Source of the DNA: Pterois miles
Lineage: Eukaryota; Chordata; Actinopteri; Perciformes; Scorpaenidae
Direction: 5' to 3'
Assembly (NCBI GenBank): GCA_947000775.1
Contig: CAMQGK010000637.1
Span: forward strand, 21,289,001 to 21,353,000
Length of the DNA: 64,000 nucleotides
In this document: positions 23,056-35,120 of the stretch, piece by piece
Layout: each line of letters opens with the position of its first letter
Position numbering within the stretch: the first letter of the stretch is position 1
Position numbers and translations under genes: made by a program
The notes under the pieces: model-generated
What the model was told of the DNA's origin: nothing
The model's database searches: none
What the model saw: the letters and a program-made list of their open reading frames with translations, nothing else

Positions 23056-24228
23056 GAAGAACAAGTCTGCAGCAAAAACATGATGGAGGACAAGTGAGTC
23101 TTGAGGACAGGGCTAATAAACAGTGCTATTGAGCATATTTAAGACATAATTACCAGGTGGATTTGCAGCACGTCAGTGGCTCGAAAGGCAGTGAAAACTA
23201 ATCTTACGAAATGTAATAACTTAAAGGGTTATCTAAATTATTTTCACCCTTGTTCTTAGTGTCTTAGCATTTGCCATAATAATGGTAGAAAAATTGTAAT
23301 ACTCAAATTCAAGTGCAGATGCAGTGTTATCAAAGCACATCTTCAACACAGAAACATTCACATTGCACTTAAACATGTTTAAATAGCTTCCGCTAACACG
23401 CAGTGTTCAAAAACAACTTGTTTACCCTGCTGGCTGCTGTTCACCCTGTTCTTGTGAAGAACAGCATTTTGTACCTGTGAGTGACAACATTTCACTTGGT
23501 GTGCTTGTTGCCAACATCCAAACTCATATGGATCTATACATTAAGAAACCACCATAAACAAACCAGAGCAGATATACCTCGCTTTTTGCTGTACTGGCTG
23601 GGAACTGCACAGGTTTTTAGTATCTCTAGACACCCGACATCAGAGGATTTTGCGTTATGTTTGCTACTTGTGTTGACACACTCCTGTAATTTATGATCCG
23701 AGATATCAGAGCCTAAAAAAATCCACACATCTGTCTGTAAAATACAACTAGCTGACCGAACATTTATCCCTCAGCGGTATGTCCAGTGACCACTTGAATA
23801 GTCAACTTGAGTTAACATATAATATCTACTACCACAATAAGCATATATCAAATAAAAAGAAGTCCATCGCTTGTTCATGTACAGGAGACACACTGTGTTG
23901 TGACAACAGTAAACAAGTCAGTCTGTTTATCAAGTTCAACACATTTCCTATCCTTCAAATCCTTCCTACCAGGGGCTGCTCAAAGAAACAGGATCAGAGT
24001 TATCGGATTAACTTTGCCGAGTAAAAAGCTGCAACTTCGCATCTAGAACGGGGTCTGAAAAACATGTTGCAGGTTTTACTCAGCAAAAAGTTGCAAACTG
24101 AAGGTCCCAGGTGTGTTAGCAAAGCAGATGAGATTAGATTTAGATTTACTTTGAGTATGTAACTACAGGAATAACCAATACAATGAACAGTAAACATACA
24201 GGTATAAATCATAAAATCATTACATGTC
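23056..24228. other. Intronic sequence without recognisable feature
   Basis: No supported coding region or repeat pair. Confidence 0.45.
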
Positions 24229-24690
24229 CAAAAAGGAGTACACAGTTAACATATCATGTTCATTTTCAGATTCATACATGTATTTTGGGTTTCTACTAGA
24301 ACATGTTTACATGTTTTAATGTTCAAAAAACATATTATCTTTCTCATACTGTCTGTGTGAATATACCTGTATTCACTCTCTGTCTGTTTTATCGTCTGTT
24401 TCTTTAAGCCCCCCTGAAAAAAGCCCTGTCAGCTCTGATTGGAAAAATATGGTGCATCTTTGCAAAGGTAGTTCTCAAGCTGTGGGTGATACTGTATATT
24501 CTAATGAGTCTGCATGTGATATTGGAAAGGGAGCCAAATCTGAATAGCTTGTTGAATCACGTTTTCTGATCTAGGCAGCCCACAAAAACTGACTGGGTTG
24601 TCATATTTCACAGTTTGTGGGTTGGTACGTACTACAGATACCCCACTGTATGAGCAGAAGCACTGAAACAGTGAGTTTTTCACAAAATGA
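24229..24690 (-). mobile_element. Interspersed repeat family D, copy 1
   Basis: Reversed, it aligns with 35121-36172 minus that copy's family C insert. Shared segments include 'agtgcttctgctcatac', 'cagtcagtttttgtgggctg', 'gcaccatatttttccaat' and 'gggggcttaaagaaaca'. The low-coordinate end 'catatcatgttcattttcag' is a decayed form of an end seen at 35121, suggesting terminal inverted repeats of the AAAGGGGACATAT type. Non-coding. Confidence 0.7.
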
Positions 24691-25010
24691 AAAAATAAAT
24701 AAATAATGACTCAAATACTCATAGGGCTCCACTCGTACTCCACATGGAACCAAGAAAGATGCTGTAGTGCTAGGAACTGTAGATTTAATCTGATTTAATT
24801 ATTAATTACACAAACTCCAGGTGATTATACTTACATACTATTACTGAGTAAAAGACCATGTAATGTTTAACCTTGTATGATGTAAATATTTTTATTCATC
24901 TCATGCAGTTGCCATCCTGATTTTTGGCAACGGTAATATTAACGTTACTGTCCGAGTCTAGAAGCAGCAGAGGCTAACAATTTAGGCAAGCTAGCAGGCG
25001 GGTAACATAA
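24691..25010. other. Intronic sequence between families D and C
   Basis: Nothing recognisable. Confidence 0.4.
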
Positions 25011-25531
25011 TGTATAGACTGCAAACAGGAAGTGGACATAGTCAGCATGACGTCACTCATTATTGTGTGGATTGTTGTTTTGAAGCCTTGAGTTCTTTAT
25101 TTGTCGCCATCTTGGTCTTTTACAGCCAGAAGTGGCACGAGAAGGTGGAGCTAAGTACAACCGAACCCTGAAAAAGACATTTTTAGGTAACCAAAAAGGT
25201 TTTAATTAACTTTCAAGGGTTAAAGTTGAAAGATGAAAACATAGATGACTCCCAGACCGGACAATGTCATGGTAGCGACCTGTCAATCACAAGGTAGCCA
25301 CGTCTTAAAGCATACACTGCTTTATGGTCTATTTGACTCTAGATGGGACCATAATTTACTAAATGACCATCCTGCTGTATTCAAGCAGACTTGCAACTAG
25401 CAATTAAAGACCATAAACTCATGTTTACAATGTTTACTGAGGTAATAAATCAAGTGAGAAGTCGGCTCATTTTCTCACAGACTTCTTCACAACTGGACTT
25501 GTTTTTGCAACCAGTCGCTGCCTCCTGCTGG
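25011..25531 (-). repeat. Interspersed repeat family C, copy 2
   Basis: Reversed full-length match to 15366-15840 and 35405-35926, from 'agactgcaaacaggaagtgg' to 'gcctcctgctgg'. Divergent but co-linear with the other two copies. Confidence 0.78.
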
Positions 25532-27715
25532 TTATTTTAAATTTAAAGGTGCGTCACTTTTCAGAAGCACAGGTTTCCCACTGAGGTGTGCCAATTTACG
25601 ACTTTGGGAGCTTTAAGTCTGTGTATGGATTGCCCTTATTTTAATTGTTTAGGACTCAAAGTTACCCAGAAATGCAGTAAAGCTGCTGCTTTGAGCCGCA
25701 GTGTTCACACAGCACCACATCTAAATTTGTGCAAATAAAATGCATTATGATTGAGGGTGGTAAGACCATTCAAGTGAGATATAATGTATATCATTCAACA
25801 CAGTTTTAAGGGCTCTGAACTGTTCGCTGGTTTGAATGTCGCCTACATAAGTGAATATAATTTGCATGAGAATGTGTCATTATACTGCCAATAATAGAAA
25901 AGTACAGCCCCCTCAGCCTCCCCTCGCCTGGCCCCCTTTCCATCCTCCATCCAAGGTCACCTAATCACTGTATTCCTTCAAAGACCTCCAACTTAACCAG
26001 CAGCAGTCTGAGGGATTTATGCCTCGCTCCACGTCATGATTACCAATCAGGTGGAGTAATAGCTGCTTAAGCAGATGGGGGTTTTGCCATCACTGAGGGG
26101 TGAAGCGCCAGTCAAGGTTTCCACTGAGTTTGTCCAATGCTGGCTGATACTCTGTGGGGCATGTCAGTGCCTTGGGTGTAGCCTCCAGATTAAACTGCAT
26201 TATCGGAGCGGAGTGAGAGCTGTTATGGTGAGGGATCACTTCCTCCTCCATGGCCCCCACTGTACCACTGCAGGCACCATCTGAGCTGTCCGTTATCTAA
26301 CAGCTCCATATCCATACATATCCGCCTTGAACCGCATGATGGATCCCCTCGTTCAGATCGTACAAATACATTTAAATTCACCCTCAAACACAGGTTACTC
26401 TGGCTAAAGTTAAATGACTAACAGAATAAACATCTACTTATTAAATTACCCCCCCTGAACAAAGATCATTTAAATCAGAAAATTGAAAACTAAGAACATA
26501 GTGGTGCTTATGGGAATGTATTTTAATGGTTTCTAGCACATCTTCAAAGTCTAATGAGGGAAATGAAATAAGGAATGGGTGGTACATTAGAGGGAGATCC
26601 ACCAAATAAGTGCACTCTCCCACATAAGAGCACTGGTTCAAAAAAAAAAAAAAAAAAACACGAATTAAAACAGCACAAAACAGAAAAAAAAGACTCAGAT
26701 TCATGTTCAGTTGATTTTCATCAAGTATAAATAGTGAATTCATCACGCAGGCTATTCGGTTACATCTTCATGAGGCTCTTCATCAGACATAATTAAGGAG
26801 CTAAAACATAAGAGATAAATGGCTGAATGAAACTGACTGAAGGATTTTCCTTTAGACAGATTCACTACATCTTACTACATGCTTAGTCAGCATTTTTTTA
26901 AATGCAAAACTGTCAGTGAATGTAAAAAGTAAAAGGTGTCCAAATGAGATTAACTATCCAAAATGCAATATTCAATAAAAAGCCCAAAATCAGCAAACAG
27001 CATTTTGGTCTGACTGTCTATATGGTGTAGCAAACCACTTGGCATTGCTAATGTGACATTTCTGTCTCATTGCCTGCCACCGAACCATAGAGGCATGTGA
27101 TCAAGATGGACTTGCCCTTTATTTAAGTTTTTTCCCTTTACTCCTCACTGAATTCTGCAAAGCTGCACAGCTGGGAGTCAGCTTACACAGATGTGATTAG
27201 CTTCGTTCCATTAGAAAAGGGGAAACATGTCTCTCCCAATGTGTCTCACAACACAAACCAGCCTGAGCCACGATAGCGGTGTGACTGTTTAAACTGTGAC
27301 ATGAACCAAGAACTGGAGGAGATGCCGTCTAAGACCATTATCTTGTTCCTTTCATGTGTGATCTGAATTAGGAAAATAAATCCAGCGTATGTTGTTATAT
27401 ATAGATTGTTATCCACTGTAACAGATGCTGAAAATGACAGTCTATTAAATGTAAAAACATTTTTAAGGTGCTAAAACTCCAAATTCAGAGTATAACTATG
27501 ATGATAGAGGGATTATCTCCGCAAGGCTCTCAACATGGTGACATCTGAGCCGAAATATAACTTTTCACATTGCAAAAAAGCAGAAATTCTCTGGTTAACT
27601 CAAAGTTTTTTTTTTCTTTTTCTTTTCAAATATGATGTTCTCAGACAAAGGTAATGGTGACTTTACACTGCACCAAAAAAGGGTAGTTCCCCTGAATTTT
27701 ATGATGTATGACTAC
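25532..27715. other. Intronic sequence; A19 run at 26640-26658
   Basis: No supported gene. A minus-strand frame at 26441-26746 is partly translation of the A-run. Confidence 0.45.
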
Positions 27716-28005
27716 AGCTGTTAATCCATTAAAATATTTAATCACGATTAATCACATGACTCTATAATTAATCGTGATTAATCGGAAATCAGTCACAACT
27801 GTTCAAAATGTGCCTTAAGATTTGTCAAATATTTAACACTTATCAACATGGGAGTGGACAAATATGCTGCTTTATGCAAATGCATGTATATATTTATTAT
27901 TGGAAATCAGTTAACGACACAACACAATGACAGACATTGTCCAGATACCCTCACAGGTACTGCATTTAGCATAAAAAAATATGCTCAAATCATCAACATC
28001 TTTGC
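27716..28005 (-). mobile_element. hAT-like repeat family E, copy 3 (3' half)
   Basis: Reversed, it matches the family 3' half: 'atgctaaatgcagtacctgtgag', 'ccactcccatgttgataag' and the terminal 'taatcgtgattaat' repeats. The 5' half is absent. Confidence 0.7.
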
Positions 28006-28115
28006 CAATGAAAGACAGCTATGTTCAAAATCACTCACTACTCAATATATCGTCCAATATATTGTGACGTCACCATTTTGTATAGCTGTTTGAATGTATA
28101 GTGAGTAGGATTGCC

Positions 28116-28462
28116 ATCCATCCATCGTCAACCGCTTATCCCGTTAGGGGTCACGGGGGGGCTGGAGCCGATCCCAGCTGGCATAGGGCGAAGGCGGGGT
28201 TCACCCTGGACAGGTCGCCAGTCCATCGCAGGGCACATAGAGACAGACAACATATAGACAAACAACCATTCACGCTCACATCCACACCTACGGGCAAATA
28301 ATCAGTTAACCTAAACAGCATGTCTTTGGATGGTGGGAGAAAGCCGGAGTACCCGGAGAAAACCCACGCTTACACGGGGAGAACATGCAAACTCCACACA
28401 GAAGAGCCGCAAGCTGGAATCGAACCTGCGACCCTCTTGCTGTGAGGCGACAGCGCTAACCA
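28116..28462 (-). mobile_element. tRNA-derived SINE, copy 2, 5'-truncated
   Basis: About 347 bp matching copy 1, with the (GGAT) tail at low coordinates. The B box is retained, but the extreme 5' end with the A box (upstream of GGTTAGCGCTG) is lost. The high-coordinate side joins family E copy 4. No clear target duplication was found. Confidence 0.82.
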
Positions 28463-29108
28463 TGATTTATTGCACGATTGTCCATGATCACACATTTTTT
28501 ATCTGTTTAAATTACAGGGAGATTTGTCAACTATTTAATATACTTATCAACACGAGCGGGTAAATATGGCTGATTTATGCAATTATGTGCATATATTTAT
28601 TATTGGCAATCAATTAACAACACAGAACAGTCACAAATATTGTTCAGAAAATCTCACAAGCTCTGCATTTAGCATTAAAATATGCTCAAATCATAACATG
28701 GCAAACTGCAGCCCAACATGCAACAACAGCTGTCAGTGTGTCGACTTGACTATGACTTGATCCAAACTGCGTGTGATTATCATAAAGTGGGCATGTCTGT
28801 AAAGGGGAGAGTGGTGGGTGCCCATAGAACCCATTTTCATTCACAAATCTTGAGGTCAGAGGTCAAGGGATCCCTTCGAAAATGGCCATTCAACCACAGT
28901 TTTTCCTTGCCAAAATTTTGGAGCGTTATTTAGCCTCCTGCACTAATGGATTCGTTAGGTTTTCTAGTTTCATATGCCAGTATCATCACACAAGCTTTAA
29001 ACTGAGCTACAACCTAAAAACTGCATGTTGCCTCAATGCATTAAAGAAATTAGTGGTGTTAAAACGAATTTACGTTACGTTATTATTGCATTAACTTTGA
29101 CAGCCCTA
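28463..29108 (-). mobile_element. hAT-like repeat family E, copy 4, nearly full-length
   Basis: Reversed, it runs from GGGCTGTCAAAGTTAATGC (ending about 29106) through all internal markers to the 'ggacaatcgtgcaa' 3' region. The last ~40 bp are replaced by the adjoining SINE. It is the best copy for defining family length here. Confidence 0.8.
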
Positions 29109-29250
29109 TGTATAGCATTTGAAACCGACTGAAAGAACCAGCTCTGAATTGGCTGAAGAAATAAATCTATGTCACAGCGTTTCTAGCTTTAGAGGGTTAA
29201 ACAGTGATAAAATTGGATGAAAGTTTAGATTACGATTAAACAGTCGGTAT
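29109..29250 (-). repeat. Flank repeat linked to family E, uninterrupted version
   Basis: Reversed it reads 'aaactttcatccaattttatcactgtttaaccctc' and on to 'gtcggtttcaaatgctata'. It matches the two sides of the pogo insertion at 19902-20935 and so shows the pre-insertion form. Confidence 0.7.
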
Positions 29251-31059
29251 TTGTACATCAACATTTATTTGAAGATCCACAGCACTAAATGTGACTGCAA
29301 CAATTTACATTTCTTGCTCTCCATGGTAATCATCGATGATTACTGTTCATGCCCTACAAATTAGAAATTGAAATGGCGGTGGTGTGTGCAGACCACAACA
29401 TATCCATTATGTATTAACATGCCAATGCGCATATATGTGTGATTAGTATCCGCTGCAGGTCCCAAAGCTAATGAAAGTAAGGAAATGATAAGAAACACAT
29501 AATACTTGTTAAACAAAACTGAGAACAGAGTGCTTTCCACATCTCGGCCCGAAGCAAAGACTAATCTGGCTCCATTAATGCTTCCTAAAAGAGAAAATGT
29601 CTAAATTCCTCTCCAAAGCTGTGGGACAGGAAGAACAGGGTTTCTGCCCTGCAGATATATAATGTGATTTGTATTATAGGCTTATATATGCAAGCCCTTG
29701 TAGAATTCAGAATGAGCCAAGCAAGAAAACGCAAATCCAGACATTTCTGGTTTTGATCATGACCTATGAACACTCATTAGCTTTTCTTTTTTCGGCGTCT
29801 TTTTAAAAAGCTACCATGGGCATGCTTAACACAATGGAAAAAATATTCAAATAGATTTTAATGTGAATCTATTGTTGTCGAAATTCACAATACTCACTGC
29901 GGCAGTTTTCTCACTACAGCCCATTATGCTCAGGCTACGCAAACATTTCTAAAGGAACTTGAAATCTTAAATGTGATCTGTAGCTGAAACTAAAACTGAC
30001 AAAGGACAATAAAATGATGGACCTGAAGGGTGCATCTGCCCTGCATAAAGGTCACATTGTAAAATGGAAATTATTTTTTCCGTGACAGACTCTGAATATC
30101 ACAGCTTTGGGGATTTTCTGTCAGCTTGTATCCTAGCTTTCTAAAGCCTTTAATTCTGAAACTCTGCGTTTTTGTAAAATAATATATGTAAATTATGACT
30201 GGTAGCACTATTTTCACTGTTTTCATTGATTTCTGTTCTTTGGATTTGGTGCACTTTAATTGGGGCAACAATCAATCAATCAGTACTCAAAACGTTTAAG
30301 GTATCGACCGAAGTGATCCAGTACAAAGTATTATCAACACTTCAGTTAAACCGTACCTGTAATCTTTCCTTATTGTCTCCAGATTGCTGATAAATTGACG
30401 TTTGTACAGTTTTGTTTAAATCTTTGATTTAAAGCCCCCTTCTTGTTTTTTGGTTCTTTATCCAACACAGAATGGAGGTGTGGTTAACAGTCATACGTAA
30501 GTCATTGCCGCAGCCACCAGACTGCATTTTTTTTCAACCCAGTTTATATTAATTTAGTGTTTACCAGCCCACAAATGAGAATAAATTTAGCGCCACACCC
30601 CCACTCTCTCTCACTTGCTCTCTTCTTTATGTCTCCTCCTGGCCAGGCGGCCGTCTGCCGCTCCACCAAGCAGCCTCACCTCCAGGTCTCGGTGCGCCGA
30701 AGGATGAATAGACGTGTTGCTGTGATCTGCCGTCTGAAATGCAGTTTCAGGACATTTTGGAGGTGCACCGTCCACCGGCACCGGCCGCTTTCGTCTCGGC
30801 TCCAGCACTCTGGTTTGACAGTCGTGCACTACCATCGGTCAGACCTGTTATCGGCTGCTTTCCATTAATTTATCTCCAGGAGGAGATGACAAAGAAGAAA
30901 ACGAGAGAGAGAGGCAGTCGGTGTGCTGTGTTAATTCTGCCGGTGGGATTTTGTGTAATCCACTATCTTGATTTCACCCTTTCACCATACACAATAAACA
31001 CACGGTGGAGGAAGCTTAGCTAATGCAATACGTTGGGCTAGTTAAGTCCAACTAACTAG
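29251..31059. other. Intronic sequence with a GC-rich block at 30640-30860
   Basis: The GC-rich block has open frames on both strands (30557-30868 plus, 30611-30835 minus) and several CpGs, but no recognised domain or splice pair. It could be part of an unrecognised repeat. Confidence 0.45.
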
Positions 31060-31322
31060 TTTACTACAGTACCTGTGAAGGTTTCTAGATGATATTTGTC
31101 AGTGTTTTGCGTTGGTAACTGATTAAATATATACATACATTTAAAAAAAACAAAAGCATATATGCCCACTCCCATGTTGATGAGTATAAAATACTAAATA
31201 AATCTCCCATAAGGAAAATTTTGAACAGGTAGAAATGTGCAATTAAATTTGCGATTAATCACGATTAACTATGGACAATCATGCAATTTATCACACTTAA
31301 ATATTTTAATCGATTGACAGCT
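31060..31322 (+). mobile_element. hAT-like repeat family E, copy 5 (3' end)
   Basis: It preserves the true 3' terminus: 'gcgattaatcacgattaac', 'tatggacaatcatgcaattt' and the end 'ttaatcgattgacagct'. The terminal TTGACAGC is the inverted counterpart of the 5' GCTGTCAA, which defines the terminal inverted repeat. Confidence 0.78.
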
Positions 31323-32471
31323 CAACATAGTACTATTCTCTCATTTGGAGAGAAGATATTAACTTTGTTTTAAAAAAAAAATTGTGTACCTTAATTTCAT
31401 TTCCACCAGTCCCTGTCTATGACCACCAGTGCTAACAGCATGTAACAGTGCTACTGTATGTATCTTCCCAATGTCCCATCAAAACAAGCTTACTCTACCT
31501 TTGTCAGGCCAAAACATATTTTTCTTCTGGAGCAGCTCAGGGACACTGGAATTAAGAGATCAATGTATTTAATAAATAAACTGTTGAAACCTCACAGCAA
31601 ACACCAATACAGCATCAGTCTTCTCTGAATGCTACTAAAATGAAAGAGATTGTCCGTATTGAACAAGGCTATAGGCAGTTATGAGTGAAATCCATCAGGA
31701 AAGTCGATCAGGTCGGCCTCTTCGGGGCATGAAAGTGAGTCAACAGAGGGAGGATCAGATCTACTTTATTGCCTGATTAAAATCAATTTGGTGTGTCCAA
31801 TGCTGAAGGTGGAGGGATAGAATGAGCAATGTGAGATTGTTAAGCATCTCCTCCTCTCTCACTTCTGGAGGGAGAAAGCTGGTTGTAACAGCTCCACGAC
31901 TCCATGATTCATGACATATGGCATGAGGGGGCAAAACAGACAGATATGATTAAAAGATTATGAGACGACTATTTTGACATGGCCTGGTAATGATCACTCC
32001 CATATGAAAATGAATAACCCCTCATATTGTGCGCTGCATGCAAAATCTAATTCACTTAATCTAATTTCATGTTTTCACTCATTTTCAGCAGCACAATAAA
32101 ACCGTTATATGCAACGAGATGTCTCGGCTTATTACGTTCTTTATGAAAATGATCAAATTGATAGAAAACAGTACACAGTGAAATTTGATTTGCCTTTATC
32201 AACCAGACAAAGAAATATGGTCGCACCAATAAATGCTAAATAATGGCCAGTGAAAACAGGGTTTTTCATATGCTCTCCAGTCTAATTAAGTGTGAAAATA
32301 ACAGTCCAGCGCTGCTGCTCCAAATTACCAAGAAAGAACAAAGTCTAGCTGTGGTGGGATTGTGTTACTCCCTTCATTACTATATGACCTTTATACAGCT
32401 AATTAACAAGGTTGTCACCAACTTGGATTTGGGTTAATATGTGCAGCACCATACATGCTCTCTTTGCCTTG
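31323..32471. other. Intronic sequence, partly unique-looking
   Basis: 31900-32240 has no repeat similarity in the window and is rich in AT homeodomain-like cores. No coding frame. Confidence 0.45.
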
Positions 32472-34014
32472 TTAAAGAAATAGTGTGTGTTACTATTAGG
32501 GGGATCTATTGGCAGAAATGAAATATTAAAAAGCATGTTTTCTTTAGTGTATAATAACCTGAAACTAGGAATCATTGTGCTTTTTGTCCTTAGAATGAGC
32601 CATTTGTATTTGCACAGAAAATGGGTCCTCTTCACGGGGCCAGCCGCCATGTTTCTACAGTAACCCAGAACATAAAAACCACTGTGTTAACATCTTCTGC
32701 TTGGGCCAGAGTCAGAGATAACGTTACCCACTCCGGAGTTAACCCCAGTCACTCTACTCAGCCGCCAGGAAACAAGACATGAGAAACCTCTGCTGGTCTT
32801 GAGGAGCTGCAGGATTTATTTCTGCACAAACTGCAACTTCCACTGAACAGTCATTTGATATTCTCAAAGCTGAACTAACTCTGTCTTCTGCTCCAGTAGC
32901 TCATTGTTTGCAGGGTCTGAAGGTAACACAGTAATAAAAAAAGGTAAGGTAATTAGGTAATATAAAACTATGCTTGATTACACTAGGTCTGACACACATG
33001 CTAGGGATGTTACGAGAACCGATAACGTTTCTTCTGAAAATGTGACGGTACTCATTTTTTTCCTGTCAGGGCTCAAGACCAATGTCGTCCTCAGGGACGA
33101 TAGAAAATGTTTGGGATTTGGTAAACTCACTATCAAGTTTTCTTAAAAACAACCACTGCGGTCTGGATGGGAACGAAACATGTGCATAATGTGTCTCTAA
33201 ATCCATGCTGAAATTGCAGGACTAACAGCTACAACAGCTAACATTAACTAGATCTCGTCCTGCCGATTTCAGCACGGGAGGCGTCACTGATTTACATTGT
33301 GTTTTCTGATGTGTTCTACTCAGTAAAAATGAGTATTGTGTGAAGGTGGATTCTGAAGCTATCATGATGCGTTCAAATGTAATCTTGTAAAATGTAAATT
33401 TTGGCAAGAAACTTGAATAAGTGAAGCTGTTTGAAGGAGATGTTTGTACAGCGACATCAAATAGATAATAGAGGGAATTATGAGCTGTTTAACTTCGGTA
33501 GTATGCAAACCGTAACAAAGGAGCGGATGTTGAATTACGTGATTTACATGTATGTACGTGATCTATTGTTTTAGTAGCCTATATCTGGTGAAATGTCAGG
33601 AAGGTATGAAAAAATAGGCAATGCCCAATCCTAGTATTCAGGCTTGAATTGAGTAACTAGCAATATACTGTATCTAAATATTTTGCTTCAAATTTTGCCT
33701 CTGGCCTCTACCAGTTCCCTTGGCCAGTTAGTCAAAAAGTTAATTTTGGTCACTGCTTGTTTGCTCAAACACATTTGCTGCCGCCCTCTCGCTCTCATGC
33801 TTCACCACTCCCTTTCTACATACATGCACATTGTATACACTGCTTCTTCTATTCGCCAAATGACGTGCGCTGCTCTTACAACAACAGGGCTGTAGGGCAA
33901 TTCGCATCTTTGCATTGGCCACCATAGTTCTCCGACACGCTTGGCAAATGGCAGAAGTCTCGATCGGCAACCTCAACGCTAAATGTTGCTAAATCCTTCA
34001 TACTGTTCCTTTAA
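32472..34014 (-). mobile_element. MITE family B, long version, with an internal insertion
   Basis: Reversed, the 5' end TTTAAAGGAACAGTATGAAG (34014) and the 3' end, visible as 'ttaaagaaatagtgtgtg' at 32472, form the same inverted-repeat pair as the copy at 11498. The 5' part (34014 to ~33680) and 3' part (~32940 to 32472) match family B. Between them lies a separate element at 33001-33634. The 3' part includes a GC-richer section (32640-32900) missing from the short copy. Confidence 0.7.
33001..33634. mobile_element. Element nested in MITE B
   Basis: Its ends CTAGGGATG and CAATCCTAG are weakly inverted. The interior 33290-33480 aligns with 50860-51060 ('cagtaaaaatgagtattg', 'aatagataatag'), inside a different element with different ends. 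It probably belongs to the same non-autonomous lineage as 49786-51389. Confidence 0.5.
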
Positions 34015-35120
34015 ACATCACTATCAATAAGAGTGAGCTCACTATCTTTGTCATGTGGAGAAGTGAGCGTACACAAGTCAATGGCACACTGAGCAGATGT
34101 GACGTCAACTTGGAGTTTATCTTGGTATTTTAGAAATATAAGGAATGCATATAGCCTAAAAATATATCAGGCCAATCAAGTTAGTACATCAGGTTATTTT
34201 AACTCAAATGAAAGGTCCCCACATCTGAATTATTTTACTTTCATCAAATCATCTGACAGTGCCTGGGTTAGGAACCACAGGGGGTTTTCATACAGCAGTA
34301 ATAAGTTGTCATGGCAACATAGAGCAAAGATTTGTGGGAGCAGCCGTCTGTTAAATCTGACGTGCTATGACCAAAGGAAAGGGATAATCCATCAACGCTG
34401 GAAGATATTGCTGTGAATTACCTTGCAGGGACGTGACCAGAAAGTCTGAGGGGCAGCAGGTCAGTTAGAAAGAAACCACTTCTCTCCACTTATCTCTCAT
34501 ATACATACACCCACTCACAGTATGTCCTCTAATTACGTAAACTGACCTGAGCATGTGGTTCCAGTTACAGAGTGAAACATCACCAAGTATATGAGTGGTG
34601 ACACTAACGCTGTCATGTAAACAACATTAACCAGGTGTTTTACAATTAATGAAACATGCTGACTTTCAAATTTAGCACAAAAGGTACAAATTCGGTATCA
34701 TTCAGTGCTTTGAAACCAGCGTGAAGCTCTTCCTCCATCAGCTCTTTTTCTCTCTGCATCTGTCATCTCTCTATAAAGGCCAGTTGCTTCTAATATAAAG
34801 CTTCATTCATACAGCTACATTAACTTTTGCTATCCATAGCTAGTTACAGTGTTGACCAAATATGTGCTCCAAGCTATCTAATGCAACATGATGATAGAAG
34901 TAACAAACAAGGTCCACAATGGTTGCAAATATTTCTGAATACAGTATGCCACAGTAGTGCTAACAAACAGTGCTTACTGAACGATCTGTTATTGTTGGAA
35001 AGTGCAGTCTAACATTTATAACACTGAACCGAACAAACATGAAGTCACCATGCTGCGCTACTTAACTGCTTCAGAATAAACTTTAAAACAATGAGCTTAC
35101 ATAATATTTGAAGGCATGTG
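34015..35120. other. Intronic sequence without recognisable feature
   Basis: No supported gene or repeat pair. Confidence 0.45.

Noticed and set aside
28032..28108. Short TIR-like segment (ACTCACTACTC ... ATAGTGAGTAG)
   Set aside because: The inverted match is too short and imperfect, with no second copy in the window.
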